From Microbacterium psychrotolerans (lineage in GTDB: Bacteria > Actinomycetota > Actinomycetes > Actinomycetales > Microbacteriaceae), in assembly GCF_031085295.1 (NCBI RefSeq), contig NZ_JAVFWO010000005.1, positions 186,001-250,000 on the forward strand: a stretch of 64,000 bases of DNA. The letters run 5' to 3'. The position numbers were made by a program, and so were the translations under genes. Of this stretch, positions 56,867-64,000 are shown one piece after another (within the stretch, counting starts at the first letter, position 1; every line of letters starts with the position of its first letter). Under the pieces are notes generated by a model. That model was not told where the DNA came from. It made no database searches and worked only from the letters and a program-made list of their open reading frames with translations.

Positions 56867-57984
56867 GTGCGATCCCGGTCACGATCGGGCGTCGGATGCC
56901 GCTGGCAGCGGCATCCGAGCGACTCGACGCCTCGGCGCAGGGCGCCGGATCAGCCTCTGGCCGCCCGGTGATCGGGGATGCGCTGGTCGACACGCACGGG
57001 CGGGTGCACCGCGATCTGCGGATCTCGCTCACGGACCGCTGCTCGCTGCGGTGCACGTACTGCATGCCCGAGCAGGGCAACGAGTGGCTCGCCAAGACGA
57101 GCATCCTGACGCTCGACGAGATCGAGCGCATCGCGCGCGTCGCCGCGGCCGACGGCATCACCACCTTCCGGCTCACGGGAGGCGAGCCGCTGCTGCGCAC
57201 CGACATCGTCGAGGTGGTGCGCCGCCTCGCCGCCATCACGGGGCCGACCGGCGCTCCGGTCGAGATCGCGATGACGACGAACGGCATCCGCCTTCCGGAA
57301 CTGCTGCCCGGCCTCATCGAAGCCGGCCTGAACCGCCTGAACATCTCGATCGACACGCTGCGGCGCGACCGCTTCCACGAGCTCACCCGCCGGGACCGGC
57401 TCGACGACGTGCTCGAGGGGATCGCGGCGGCCGGGGCCTCGGATCTGCGCCCGCTGAAGCTCAACGCGGTGGCGATGCGCGATGTCAACGACGACGAGCT
57501 GGTCGAGCTCGTGGAGTTCGCGATCGCCCACGACGCGCAGATGCGGTTCATCGAGCAGATGCCGCTCGACGCCGGCCACACGTGGGACCGCTCGCGCATG
57601 GTCACGCAGGACGAGATCCTGCAGGCGCTCTCCCGGCGCTGGACCCTCGCCCCCGTGCCCGGCAGGGGCGGCGCTCCGGCCGCACGCTGGACGCTCGACG
57701 GCGGTCCGCACTCGGTGGGCGTGATCGCATCGGTCACCGCGCCGTTCTGTGGCGACTGCGATCGACTGCGCCTGACCGCCGACGGCCAGCTGCGCAACTG
57801 CCTGTTCTCGACGACCGAGTACGACGTCCTGCCGATCCTGCGCGACGGCCGCCCGGCCGACACGGTGGATGCCGGCGTCGACGGGATGCTGCGCTCCTGC
57901 GTCCACGGCAAGCTGCCCGGTCATGCGATCAACGATCCTGCGTTCCTGCAGCCCGCGCGCGGGATGAACGCGATCGGCGGCTGA
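56863..57984 (+). CDS. moaA: GTP 3',8-cyclase
   Basis: 373 aa. Radical-SAM cluster [12 protein letters not shown] (CxxxCxxC), [14 protein letters not shown], and the second cluster site in [19 protein letters not shown]; the C-terminal Gly-Gly (MNAIGG) needed for activity is present. Converts GTP to 3',8-cyclo-H2GTP, the first molybdenum cofactor step, with MoaC. GTG 56863 assumes coupling to the leader ORF; ATG 56896 is an alternative. fdhD follows after one base. Confidence 0.9.
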   Translation: MSAIPVTIGRRMPLAAASERLDASAQGAGSASGRPVIGDALVDTHGRVHRDLRISLTDRCSLRCTYCMPEQGNEWLAKTSILTLDEIERIARVAAADGITTFRLTGGEPLLRTDIVEVVRRLAAITGPTGAPVEIAMTTNGIRLPELLPGLIEAGLNRLNISIDTLRRDRFHELTRRDRLDDVLEGIAAAGASDLRPLKLNAVAMRDVNDDELVELVEFAIAHDAQMRFIEQMPLDAGHTWDRSRMVTQDEILQALSRRWTLAPVPGRGGAPAARWTLDGGPHSVGVIASVTAPFCGDCDRLRLTADGQLRNCLFSTTEYDVLPILRDGRPADTVDAGVDGMLRSCVHGKLPGHAINDPAFLQPARGMNAIGG

Positions 57985-57985
57985 C

Positions 57986-58903
57986 ATGGGCCGCCTCACG
58001 ACGCGCACCCCGGTCACCCGGATCACGCTGAACGACGACGACTCCGCGGTTCGGCGCCGCGCCGACACCCTCGTGGTGGAGGAGCCCCTCGAGATCCGCA
58101 TCGTCGGCGAGGCGCTGACCGTCACCATGCGCACGCCCGGGCACGACCTCGAGCTCGCCGCCGGTTTCCTGGTGTCGGAGGGCGTCATCGCTGCGAGCGG
58201 AGACCTCCGCTCGGCGATCCACTGCGGCGGCCCCGGCACCGGCCCAGCAGCGGCGACGCCGCTGCTGACGATCGGTCCGGCGGCGGTCGGCACACCGGCA
58301 TCGACGGAGAACACATACAACGTCCTCGACATCGCGCTCGCGCCGGGCCTGGAGCCGCTGATCACCGACATCGCCCGCAACTTCTACACGACCAGCTCGT
58401 GCGGAGTGTGCGGCACGGCGTCGATCGAGGCCATCGAGAAGCAGTCCCGCTACGACGTGGCGACGGATGCCGCGGCCGTCGATGCGGCGGTGATCACCAC
58501 CCTTCCCGACACGCTGCGGGCCGGGCAGGCGGTGTTCGAGAAGACCGGCGGCCTGCACGCCGCGGCACTGTTCGACGCCGCCTCGGGGGAGCTTCTCGTA
58601 CTCCGCGAGGACGTCGGTCGCCACAACGCCGTCGACAAGGTCGTCGGGTGGGCGGTGCTCGAAGACCGGCTCCCGCTGACCGGGACGGTGCTGCAGGTGT
58701 CGGGTCGGGCGAGCTTCGAGCTCGTGCAGAAGGCCGTGATGGCCGGCATCCCGATCCTGTCCGCGGTCTCGGCGCCATCCTCGCTCGCGGTGGAGCTCGC
58801 CACAGCCTCGGGGCTCACCCTCGTCGGCTTCGTGCGCGGATCGTCGATGAACGTGTACTCGCGACCCGACCGGGTCCGGGTGCCGGCGCCCTCCCGGCTC
58901 TGA
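57986..58903 (+). CDS. fdhD: Formate dehydrogenase accessory sulfurtransferase
   Basis: 305 aa. [18 protein letters not shown] holds the CxxC (sulfur relay) loop, and [17 protein letters not shown] plus [20 protein letters not shown] are FdhD motifs. It transfers sulfur to the bis-MGD cofactor of FdhF-type enzymes, which makes the enzyme at 30704 the likely client. Co-transcribed with moaA. Confidence 0.93.
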   Translation: MGRLTTRTPVTRITLNDDDSAVRRRADTLVVEEPLEIRIVGEALTVTMRTPGHDLELAAGFLVSEGVIAASGDLRSAIHCGGPGTGPAAATPLLTIGPAAVGTPASTENTYNVLDIALAPGLEPLITDIARNFYTTSSCGVCGTASIEAIEKQSRYDVATDAAAVDAAVITTLPDTLRAGQAVFEKTGGLHAAALFDAASGELLVLREDVGRHNAVDKVVGWAVLEDRLPLTGTVLQVSGRASFELVQKAVMAGIPILSAVSAPSSLAVELATASGLTLVGFVRGSSMNVYSRPDRVRVPAPSRL

Positions 58904-58909
58904 GCCGAC

Positions 58910-59518
58910 TCAGCCGCGCACGGCCGCGAGCTGCACAACGCACTGCGTGGGATCGCACGACGGCGCGATGCCCTCGACGCGCAGGGGACCGCCGGCCTGC
59001 GCCAGCACGCTCTCCATGAGGCCCACGTGCACGTGACACAGGGTGCCGCGGTGCTCGGCCGCGGGCGCGTGCGGGCAGGGCGTCAGATCGACGGTGAGCG
59101 CGTGCTCATCGACGAGCGGATCGAAGCCGGCATCGCCCAGGTCCTCTACGAGCGCGTCGAGCTGATGGAGGGCATCCGCGCCGAGCTCGGCATCCGTGTC
59201 GGATCCGTACATGCGGCGCAGCAGGTCTCCGCGCCGCGCGGCAGCCTCGGCCCGGCGGATCGCCACCGGGCTCGACGCCTCGCCGTCGCCGGTCGCCGCC
59301 GAGTAGAGCACGCGCGGTCGGCCGCGCGTGGTGCGGCGCTCGGTCTCGGCGATCACGTAGCCGGCGTCCATGAGGCGCTGCACGTGCTCGCGCACCGTGT
59401 TGGCGTGCAGGCCCGTCGCCGTGACCAGCTCCGCGACCGTCCGGTGCGGGCGCCCCTGCAGCAGATGCATGATCTCGACGCGGGAGTAGCTCGAGATGGC
59501 GCTGTACCCGGCCGTCAT
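58910..59518 (-). CDS. SufR-like winged-helix regulator with cysteine cluster
   Basis: 202 aa. Winged helix-turn-helix at residues 8-70 (YSRVEIMHLLQGRPHRTVAE, ATGLHANTVREHVQRLMDAG) followed by a C-terminal segment with conserved Cys/His: CPHAPAAEHRGTLCHVHVG and APSCDPTQCVVQL, the arrangement of iron-sulfur-binding SufR-type repressors. No suf genes are in the window; the neighbours are fdhD and the cyd operon, both redox functions. Convergent with fdhD, six bases apart. A GATAAT box six bases before its ATG suggests a leaderless transcript. Confidence 0.8.
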   Translation of the reverse strand: MTAGYSAISSYSRVEIMHLLQGRPHRTVAELVTATGLHANTVREHVQRLMDAGYVIAETERRTTRGRPRVLYSAATGDGEASSPVAIRRAEAAARRGDLLRRMYGSDTDAELGADALHQLDALVEDLGDAGFDPLVDEHALTVDLTPCPHAPAAEHRGTLCHVHVGLMESVLAQAGGPLRVEGIAPSCDPTQCVVQLAAVRG

Positions 59519-59524
59519 GCACCC

Positions 59525-59530
59525 ATTATC
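59525..59530 (-). promoter_or_regulatory. -10 box of leaderless promoter (SufR-like gene)
   Basis: GATAAT on the minus strand, six bases before the ATG at 59518; the first base deviates from TAnnnT. Confidence 0.45.
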
Positions 59531-59559
59531 GCGGGATGCCGCGACGGATCGGGATCGCG

Positions 59560-59577
59560 CCGACGCATCCGCGTCGG
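59560..59577 (-). terminator. Hairpin after small membrane protein gene
   Basis: CCGACGC (59560-59566) and GCGTCGG (59571-59577), loop ATCC, one base past the stop at 59579. No T-tract. Confidence 0.5.
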
Positions 59578-59578
59578 A

Positions 59579-59953
59579 TCAGAAGAGCTGGCCGAAGATG
59601 AGGATCGCGATGAAGAAGAGGGCGAGGATGGCGACGATGATCCCCAGTGTCCGGCCCGACAGCTTCGCGACACCCCACCCGATGAGCACCGGCACGGCGA
59701 ACAGGAAGATCGCGACGATCCACCAGAACGTCGAGTAGCCCGCGTTGCTGGCCTCTTCGAGGCGGCCGCCGAAGAGCTCCTGCGTCGCGGGGTGGGTGGC
59801 GAAGCGCACGGCGATAGAGATGGGGACCGCCACGAACACGAACACGACGAGTCCGATGAGCCAGCCCCAGAGGACGGGGCTGCCGTTGCCCGCGAGGACC
59901 CCGCCGTGCAGTTCGGGTTCGGGCTGGTGCTGGTGCTGCTTGCCTGATGCCAT
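59579..59953 (-). CDS. Small membrane protein, unknown function
   Basis: 124 aa. His/Gln-rich N-terminus, three hydrophobic segments (VLWGWLIGLVVFVFVAVPIS, TFWWIVAIFLFAVPVLIGWG and LGIIVAILALFFIAILIFGQ). No family recognised. The ATG at 59953 is chosen because TAGAGT stands seven bases before it; the ATG two codons upstream lies within the presumed promoter-start region. Confidence 0.6.
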   Translation of the reverse strand: MASGKQHQHQPEPELHGGVLAGNGSPVLWGWLIGLVVFVFVAVPISIAVRFATHPATQELFGGRLEEASNAGYSTFWWIVAIFLFAVPVLIGWGVAKLSGRTLGIIVAILALFFIAILIFGQLF

Positions 59954-59960
59954 GGGCATG

Positions 59961-59966
59961 ACTCTA
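59961..59966 (-). promoter_or_regulatory. -10 box of probable leaderless promoter (small membrane protein)
   Basis: TAGAGT on the minus strand, seven bases before the ATG at 59953. Confidence 0.45.
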
Positions 59967-60064
59967 GTGGCGCGCCGCCTGCGTCGGTCGGAGGTTCCGC
60001 CCGGACGTGGCGCTGCCCGCCGGTCCTTTGGGGGAGGAGGCGGGCAGCGTCGGGGCGCCTAGGG

Positions 60065-60649
60065 TCACCGCCTGGGGGTGCGGTTCTCCGCGCTCACCAT
60101 CCACGAGAGCTGCTCAACACGCTCGAGGATGGCGTGGAGGACGTCTGCACTCGTGGGGTCTTCTTCGTCGACGGCGTCGTGCACGTCGCGGCAGGTCGCG
60201 GCCACGTCGTCCAGTCGTTCCGTCATGAGATCGACGACCTCGTTCGTCGCGATCTCGCCCTGCGGGAACTCCGGCAGGGTGGTGGTCTGCGCGACCACGT
60301 CGCTGCGCCCGTCGGGCAGGGCGTGCAGCGACCGCATCCGCTCGGCGACCGTGTCGGCGAAATCGCGGGCTGCCTCGATGATCTCGTCGAGCTGGAGGTG
60401 CGTGTCGCGGAAGTTCCGGCCGACCACGTTCCAATGCGCCTGCTTGCCCTGCAGCGAGAGCTCGATGAGGTCGACGAGCACCTTCTGCAGGTTCTCGCTC
60501 AGCGTCTCGGACGCCGTGAATCCGCGCTCGGCGTTCTGCTCCGGGGTGAGCGCCGCGCCCACCCCGCCCCGCGCCGTACGGCGACGGCTCTTGGCCGTCG
60601 CGTTCGCGCCGCTCTGCGAGGTGCTCTTCTTCGCGGTCGTCGTCGCCAC
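60065..60649 (-). CDS. dps: Dps family ferritin-like protein
   Basis: 194 aa. Basic Ser/Thr/Lys N-terminal tail (about 25 residues), which in Dps proteins binds DNA, then the ferritin-like helices: LIELSLQGKQAHWNVVGRNF with the ferroxidase His, RDTHLQLDEIIEAARDFADT, ERMRSLHALPDGRSDVVA. It stores iron and protects DNA from peroxide. The start at GTG 60649 has ACGGAG at six bases; an ATG five codons upstream (60664) lacks one but is possible. Confidence 0.88.
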   Translation of the reverse strand: MATTTAKKSTSQSGANATAKSRRRTARGGVGAALTPEQNAERGFTASETLSENLQKVLVDLIELSLQGKQAHWNVVGRNFRDTHLQLDEIIEAARDFADTVAERMRSLHALPDGRSDVVAQTTTLPEFPQGEIATNEVVDLMTERLDDVAATCRDVHDAVDEEDPTSADVLHAILERVEQLSWMVSAENRTPRR

Positions 60650-60845
60650 TGTCGCTCCGTTCATGGGGGTGCTCGCTCACGGAACGGCCATCATGGCTCG
60701 CCGTTGGGGCACCGGCGTGGGGTCAACCCGCTCTGCGGGTCGCCTCGACATTAACCGCACTCCGTGCAGAAAGCTCGGGGCTTGCTCTTCTCGTCGCTGA
60801 GTGCTACTCGTCTCCGGCCGTCTCGCGTGGTGGGATGGGAGCGCC

Positions 60846-62249
60846 ATGACCTCGCCTCACCCCGCCCCCGCGTCCGCGGCCGAGATCGCCGCGGCCGTCC
60901 GTGCGGGCGACGTCTCGGCGATCGAGATCGTCCAGGCGCACCTCGAGCGCATCTCCCGCGTCGACCCTGGCCTGAACGCGCTCACCGTCGTCTTCGCCGA
61001 CCGGTCGCGGGAGGCTGCCGCCGAGGTGGATGCGGCGCTCGCCGCCGGCCGTGACCCGGGGCCGCTCGCGGGCGTGCCGGTCTCGGTGAAGGAGAACATC
61101 GACCTCATCTGGTCGGCGACCACGAACGGCTGGCGCGGATTGGCCGGTGCGGTGCCCGCGCGCGACGCGTCGATCGTGAGACGCCTGCGCGAAGCCGGAG
61201 CGGTTCCCGTCGGGCGCGGCAACATGCCCGACTTCGGCATGCGGTGGGACACCGACAACGACCTGTTCGGCCGTACCGCGAACCCCTGGAACCGCGAGCG
61301 CAGTGCCGGCGGCTCGAGTGGCGGCGACGCCGTTGCCGTCGCGACGGGCATGAGCGCCCTCGGCGTCGGCAACGACTTCGGCGGATCCCTGCGCCTGCCG
61401 GCGTACGCCGCCGGCGTGGTGGGGCTTCGTCCCAGCCAGGGCCGGGTGCCGCGTGCGGCCGTGAACGGGCGGCCGGTAGCGCTCACGCTCCAGCAGTTCT
61501 CGGTGAACGGACCCCTCGCACGAACGGTCGGTGACGTGGCCCTCGCTCTCGGCGTGATGGAGGGATGGGATGCCGACGACCCGATGTCGTCGACCGCGCC
61601 GCCGCTTGCCGACCGCGCGCCGCAGCGCGTCGGAATGGTCCAGCACGCGGCGGGGACCGAGGTGGATCCCGAGGCGGCCGCCGGCGTCGACCGTGCCGCG
61701 GCGTCCCTCCGCCGCGCCGGCTGGGACGTCGTCGCCGTCGAGGCCCCGCACCTCGAGGAGGCGGCCGTGCTGTGGCGGCGGTTGTCGTGCACGGACATGC
61801 TGATCTCTCTCGACCCCGACGCGCTGGGGGAGCCGCTCGGCCGCTCGGCCACCGCGTTCCTGCGTGACAGCACCGCCGCAGCGCGCCCCTACGAGTCCGC
61901 ACGCGAGTACGCCGAGGCCTGGGCGCGGCGCGCGGCGATCGCGGCCGATTGGCGCCGCCTGCAGGTCGAGGTTCCCCTCCTGCTCGGCCCCGTCTCGGCG
62001 TCGCGCATGCGCGCGCCGGATTACGACCTTGGCGGACGTGAACCGGCCGATCGCGCATGGCGCGACCTGTGGCTCACCGTGGCCGCGAACTTCCTCGGGC
62101 TGCCCGCGCTGGCAGTGCCGACGGGCCTCGGCGCCGACGGCATGCCGACCGGTGTGCAGCTCATCGGTCCGTCGTGGGGCGAGCACATCGTCCTCGAGGC
62201 GGGCCGTGCGGTCGAGGCGGGGGCCCCGCGGCTGCCGTCGCTCTTCTAG
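60846..62249 (+). CDS. Amidase signature family hydrolase
   Basis: 467 aa. Ser-cisSer-Lys triad: Lys in VSVKENIDLIWSAT, cis-Ser in SAGGSSGGDAVAVATGMSAL, and nucleophile Ser in GNDFGGSLRLPAYAAG (GxDxGGSxRxPA). The C-terminal part (ALAVPTGLGADGMPTGVQLI) is typical. Hydrolyses an amide, unspecified; not the GatA subunit, since no gatB/gatC are near. The dense upstream gap (60650-60845) has only a short ACCCGC/GCGGGT hairpin near 60726. Confidence 0.88.
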   Translation: MTSPHPAPASAAEIAAAVRAGDVSAIEIVQAHLERISRVDPGLNALTVVFADRSREAAAEVDAALAAGRDPGPLAGVPVSVKENIDLIWSATTNGWRGLAGAVPARDASIVRRLREAGAVPVGRGNMPDFGMRWDTDNDLFGRTANPWNRERSAGGSSGGDAVAVATGMSALGVGNDFGGSLRLPAYAAGVVGLRPSQGRVPRAAVNGRPVALTLQQFSVNGPLARTVGDVALALGVMEGWDADDPMSSTAPPLADRAPQRVGMVQHAAGTEVDPEAAAGVDRAAASLRRAGWDVVAVEAPHLEEAAVLWRRLSCTDMLISLDPDALGEPLGRSATAFLRDSTAAARPYESAREYAEAWARRAAIAADWRRLQVEVPLLLGPVSASRMRAPDYDLGGREPADRAWRDLWLTVAANFLGLPALAVPTGLGADGMPTGVQLIGPSWGEHIVLEAGRAVEAGAPRLPSLF

Positions 62250-62359
62250 CGCGCCGCGGGTCGGCGCACCAGGATGGGCGAGGCGGGCGGGTCGGTGTGT
62301 GCGGCTGTATCAGCACCGCCGAGTCTTCCTCCTCGCAGACGGAGGCGAACGGAGAGCCC

Positions 62360-63349
62360 ATGTCCCGCATGCGCGCGTCACAGGTCGCGCTGCCGGACCT
62401 GCGCGGCCGGACGGCACTCGTGACCGGCGCGAGCGACGGCGTCGGGGTCGAGATCGCCCGTGGTCTCGCTGCCGCGGGCGCCGATGTGGTGCTTCCGGTG
62501 CGCAATCGCGACAAGGGTGCGCGGGTGATCGACCTGATCCGCACCGACTCGCCAGGCGCCCGCGTGGGTCTTCGCGATCTCGACCTGGCGCGCCTGGCTT
62601 CCGTGGACGCGCTCGCCGCTGCGATCCGCACCGAGCGGGCACCGCTGGATATCGTCGTTCTCAACGCGGGCATCGTGCTGCTCGGCGATCCGCAACGCCA
62701 CGTGAGCGTCGACGGGTTCGAGCTGCATTTCCAGACGAACTTCCTCGGGCACTTCGCACTGACGGCGGCGCTGCTGCCCCTGCTGCGCGAGCGGGGCACA
62801 CGGATCGTCGTGCAGCTGAGCCTCGCGGCCGCCATCGCCCGGCCGGACTGGAACGACCTCCAGAGCGAGCGCCGCTACTCGCCGCTACGCGCTTACGGTG
62901 CGTCGAAGGCGGCGCTCGGGCTGTTCGCGTACGAGCTCGCCCGTCGCTCAGCCGCGGGGAGCTGGGGTATCTCGGTGCAGCTCAGCCACCCGGGCGTCGT
63001 GCCCGACACCGGGATCGCGCCGGCCCTGCGTGCACGTCAGCGCAGCGGTGGTGCGCGCCAACTCGCGCAGCGACTGGGCAACACCCCTGCGCGAGCGGCG
63101 CAGCCGGCGCTGCTGGCGGCGGTGACGGATGCCGTCGCGCCCGCCGCTGACGCGTCGCGCGGACCCTACGGCCGCCCTGGTCACGCGGCCTCCCCGGGGT
63201 TCTTCGGCCCGTCGGGACTGCTGCATCTCGGTGGACCGGCGGACGCGTTGCGCCCGTACCGGAGGCTCGCCGACCCGGTGGCCGGCGCGCGCATGTGGGC
63301 GGTCGCCGAGAAGCTGCTGCGCGATCGGACCGACGCCGTGAGCGCCTGA
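62360..63349 (+). CDS. Short-chain dehydrogenase/reductase
   Basis: 329 aa. TALVTGASDGVGVEIARGLA is the TGxxxGxG NADP loop; LNAG (VVLNAGIVLLGD) and the catalytic segment YGASKAALGLFAYELA, with Tyr and Lys in YGASK. Like retinol-dehydrogenase/protochlorophyllide-reductase-type SDRs with an insert before the tyrosine. Substrate unknown. GGAG (62351-62354) before the ATG. Confidence 0.88.
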   Translation: MSRMRASQVALPDLRGRTALVTGASDGVGVEIARGLAAAGADVVLPVRNRDKGARVIDLIRTDSPGARVGLRDLDLARLASVDALAAAIRTERAPLDIVVLNAGIVLLGDPQRHVSVDGFELHFQTNFLGHFALTAALLPLLRERGTRIVVQLSLAAAIARPDWNDLQSERRYSPLRAYGASKAALGLFAYELARRSAAGSWGISVQLSHPGVVPDTGIAPALRARQRSGGARQLAQRLGNTPARAAQPALLAAVTDAVAPAADASRGPYGRPGHAASPGFFGPSGLLHLGGPADALRPYRRLADPVAGARMWAVAEKLLRDRTDAVSA

Positions 63350-63409
63350 ACGGCTGCCGCACCGGCACGCCGGGCGCTCCGGAGGGCAGACGACGACTGC
63401 GTCCGTGGC

Positions 63410-63619
63410 TTACGGAATCGGCGACTCCGGCGCCTCAGGGGTCTGCGGGAAGGGAGGCTCCTCGGGATGCGGAGCAAGGGGCTCCTCGGGCCAGGGCGCC
63501 GCGGGCTCACTCGGCGGCTCCGGCGAGGGGAAGTCCGGGCTCGGCGCGCCGGGGCCGCCGGGCGCCTCGCCCGGTGGCGTCTGGCCGGGCAGCGGCTCCG
63601 GGATCGTGGGGTCGGTCAT
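63410..63619 (-). CDS. Proline/glutamate-rich small protein
   Basis: 69 aa, mostly Pro, Glu and Gly (PSPDFPSPEPPSEPAAPWPE). No fold expected. A good site CTGGAGGAG precedes the ATG. The low-complexity reading frame could be coincidental in high-GC DNA, but the ribosome-binding site and the in-frame start and stop support a real gene. Confidence 0.5.
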   Translation of the reverse strand: MTDPTIPEPLPGQTPPGEAPGGPGAPSPDFPSPEPPSEPAAPWPEEPLAPHPEEPPFPQTPEAPESPIP

Positions 63620-63752
63620 GGCTCCTCCAGCGAGGTGTGAGGGCGGTCTGGTGCGTTCCGTCCAGAGTCCCTCGTCGAGGCGCACGCCGCGAGGCCCTTG
63701 ACGCCGCACCGGCACGGGGGTAGCCGTGTGCAGCGCGGCGGGGGAGCATCCG

Positions 63753-63758
63753 TAGGCT
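63753..63758 (+). promoter_or_regulatory. -10 box of leaderless promoter (trhO)
   Basis: TAGGCT, six bases before the GTG at 63765. Confidence 0.55.
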
Positions 63759-63764
63759 GGAGGG

Positions 63765-64000
63765 GTGGCTTCCGTTCTGAACGTCTCGGCGTATCTGTTC
63801 ACGCACATCGCTGACGCTCCCGAGCTGCGGCCGACGCTGCGCGAGCGCGCCGTCGCCGCGGAGCTGAAGGGCACCATCCTCCTGGCCGAGGAGGGTATCA
63901 ACCTCTTCCTGGCGGGGGACGCCGTCGCCCTGCGAGGCTTCATCGCCGACCTTCGGGCGGACCCGCGTTTCACCGCACTGACGACGAAGGAGAGCTGGTC
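63765..64000 (+). CDS. trhO: tRNA uridine(34) hydroxylase, 5' part
   Basis: The first 78 codons. SVLNVSAYLFTHIADAPELR and KGTILLAEEGINLFLAG are the conserved N-terminal strand and GTILLAxEGIN motif of the TrhO/YceA family, which hydroxylates U34 of tRNAs (cmo5U/mcmo5U pathway) using a rhodanese domain. The rhodanese part lies beyond the window end. Confidence 0.88.
   Translation, partial: MASVLNVSAYLFTHIADAPELRPTLRERAVAAELKGTILLAEEGINLFLAGDAVALRGFIADLRADPRFTALTTKESW

Noticed and set aside
1..64000. tRNA or rRNA genes
   Set aside because: No cloverleaf-type or rRNA-like stretch was recognised by reading both strands. A tRNA scan was not possible, so a missed tRNA cannot be fully excluded.

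Overview
The window looks like chromosomal DNA of a high-GC actinobacterium, most likely Microbacteriaceae and close to Microbacterium. Grounds: very high GC with strong third-position bias, many GTG starts, 1-4 nt stop/start overlaps, leaderless-type promoters (TAGnnT exactly six bases before the start codon), an rplJ-rplL pair with a canonical L10 leader, family content (DUF305, DUF3105, DUF6457, split cyd operon order ABDC), and the over-used octamer GGCATCCG/CGGATGCC. I see no phage module, insertion sequence, CRISPR array, tRNA or rRNA. Assignments rest on motif recognition in translated sequence; no database search was run.

Layout. 1-3.6 kb: end of a 2'-5' RNA ligase gene, a YqaJ-type nuclease, a pterin dehydratase-VOC fusion, a GlcG/HbpS protein and a formaldehyde-dehydrogenase-type zinc enzyme. 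3.7-4.96 kb: promoter, L10 leader, attenuator, rplJ, rplL, terminator. 5.0-16.7 kb: two carbohydrate ABC importers, each without its own ATPase. The first is followed by an unusual LacI regulator fused to a DUF6807/PmoA-like domain and a Gfo/Idh/MocA dehydrogenase; tandem LacI-type operators precede it. The second (AglEFG-like) is divergent from its own LacI gene, with matching operators on both sides. 16.8-26.2 kb: DUF305 and DUF3105 proteins, a Bcr/CflA exporter, small enzymes, a HerA-like ATPase, a second DUF305 protein, and a coupled APC permease-IclR pair.

26.4-30.6 kb is the most distinctive accessory region: a membrane protein resembling the N2/N3 domains of copper amine oxidase, a separate secreted copper amine oxidase catalytic domain with an LAXTG wall-sorting signal, a DUF305 protein and a signal peptidase I, all on one strand with two ATGA overlaps or near-overlaps. 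30.7-38.3 kb and 43.6-46.9 kb plus 56.8-58.9 kb together hold almost the whole molybdenum cofactor economy: an FdhF/YdeP-type molybdoenzyme, mog, moaE, moaD, DUF6457, mobA, moaC, moeA, moeB/moeZ, an HTH-TOBE regulator, modABC, moaA and fdhD. They supply molybdate, cofactor and sulfur-transfer for the enzyme at 30.7 kb. Between them lie an SQR-like flavoprotein, ArfB, a PHP phosphatase and other single genes (38.4-43.3 kb).

46.9-64 kb: GNAT, an SDR-SRPBCC protein, a capsule-type glycosyltransferase, VOC protein, the cytochrome bd operon cydABDC (with a double GntR-type operator in front of cydA), moaA-fdhD, a SufR-like iron-sulfur regulator, a Dps protein, an amidase, an SDR, and the start of trhO. 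Regulation shows a recurring theme: short leader ORFs or micro-ORFs whose stop overlaps the start of the real gene (before the first ABC permease, between modB and modC, before moaA), and leaderless promoters in front of at least a dozen genes.
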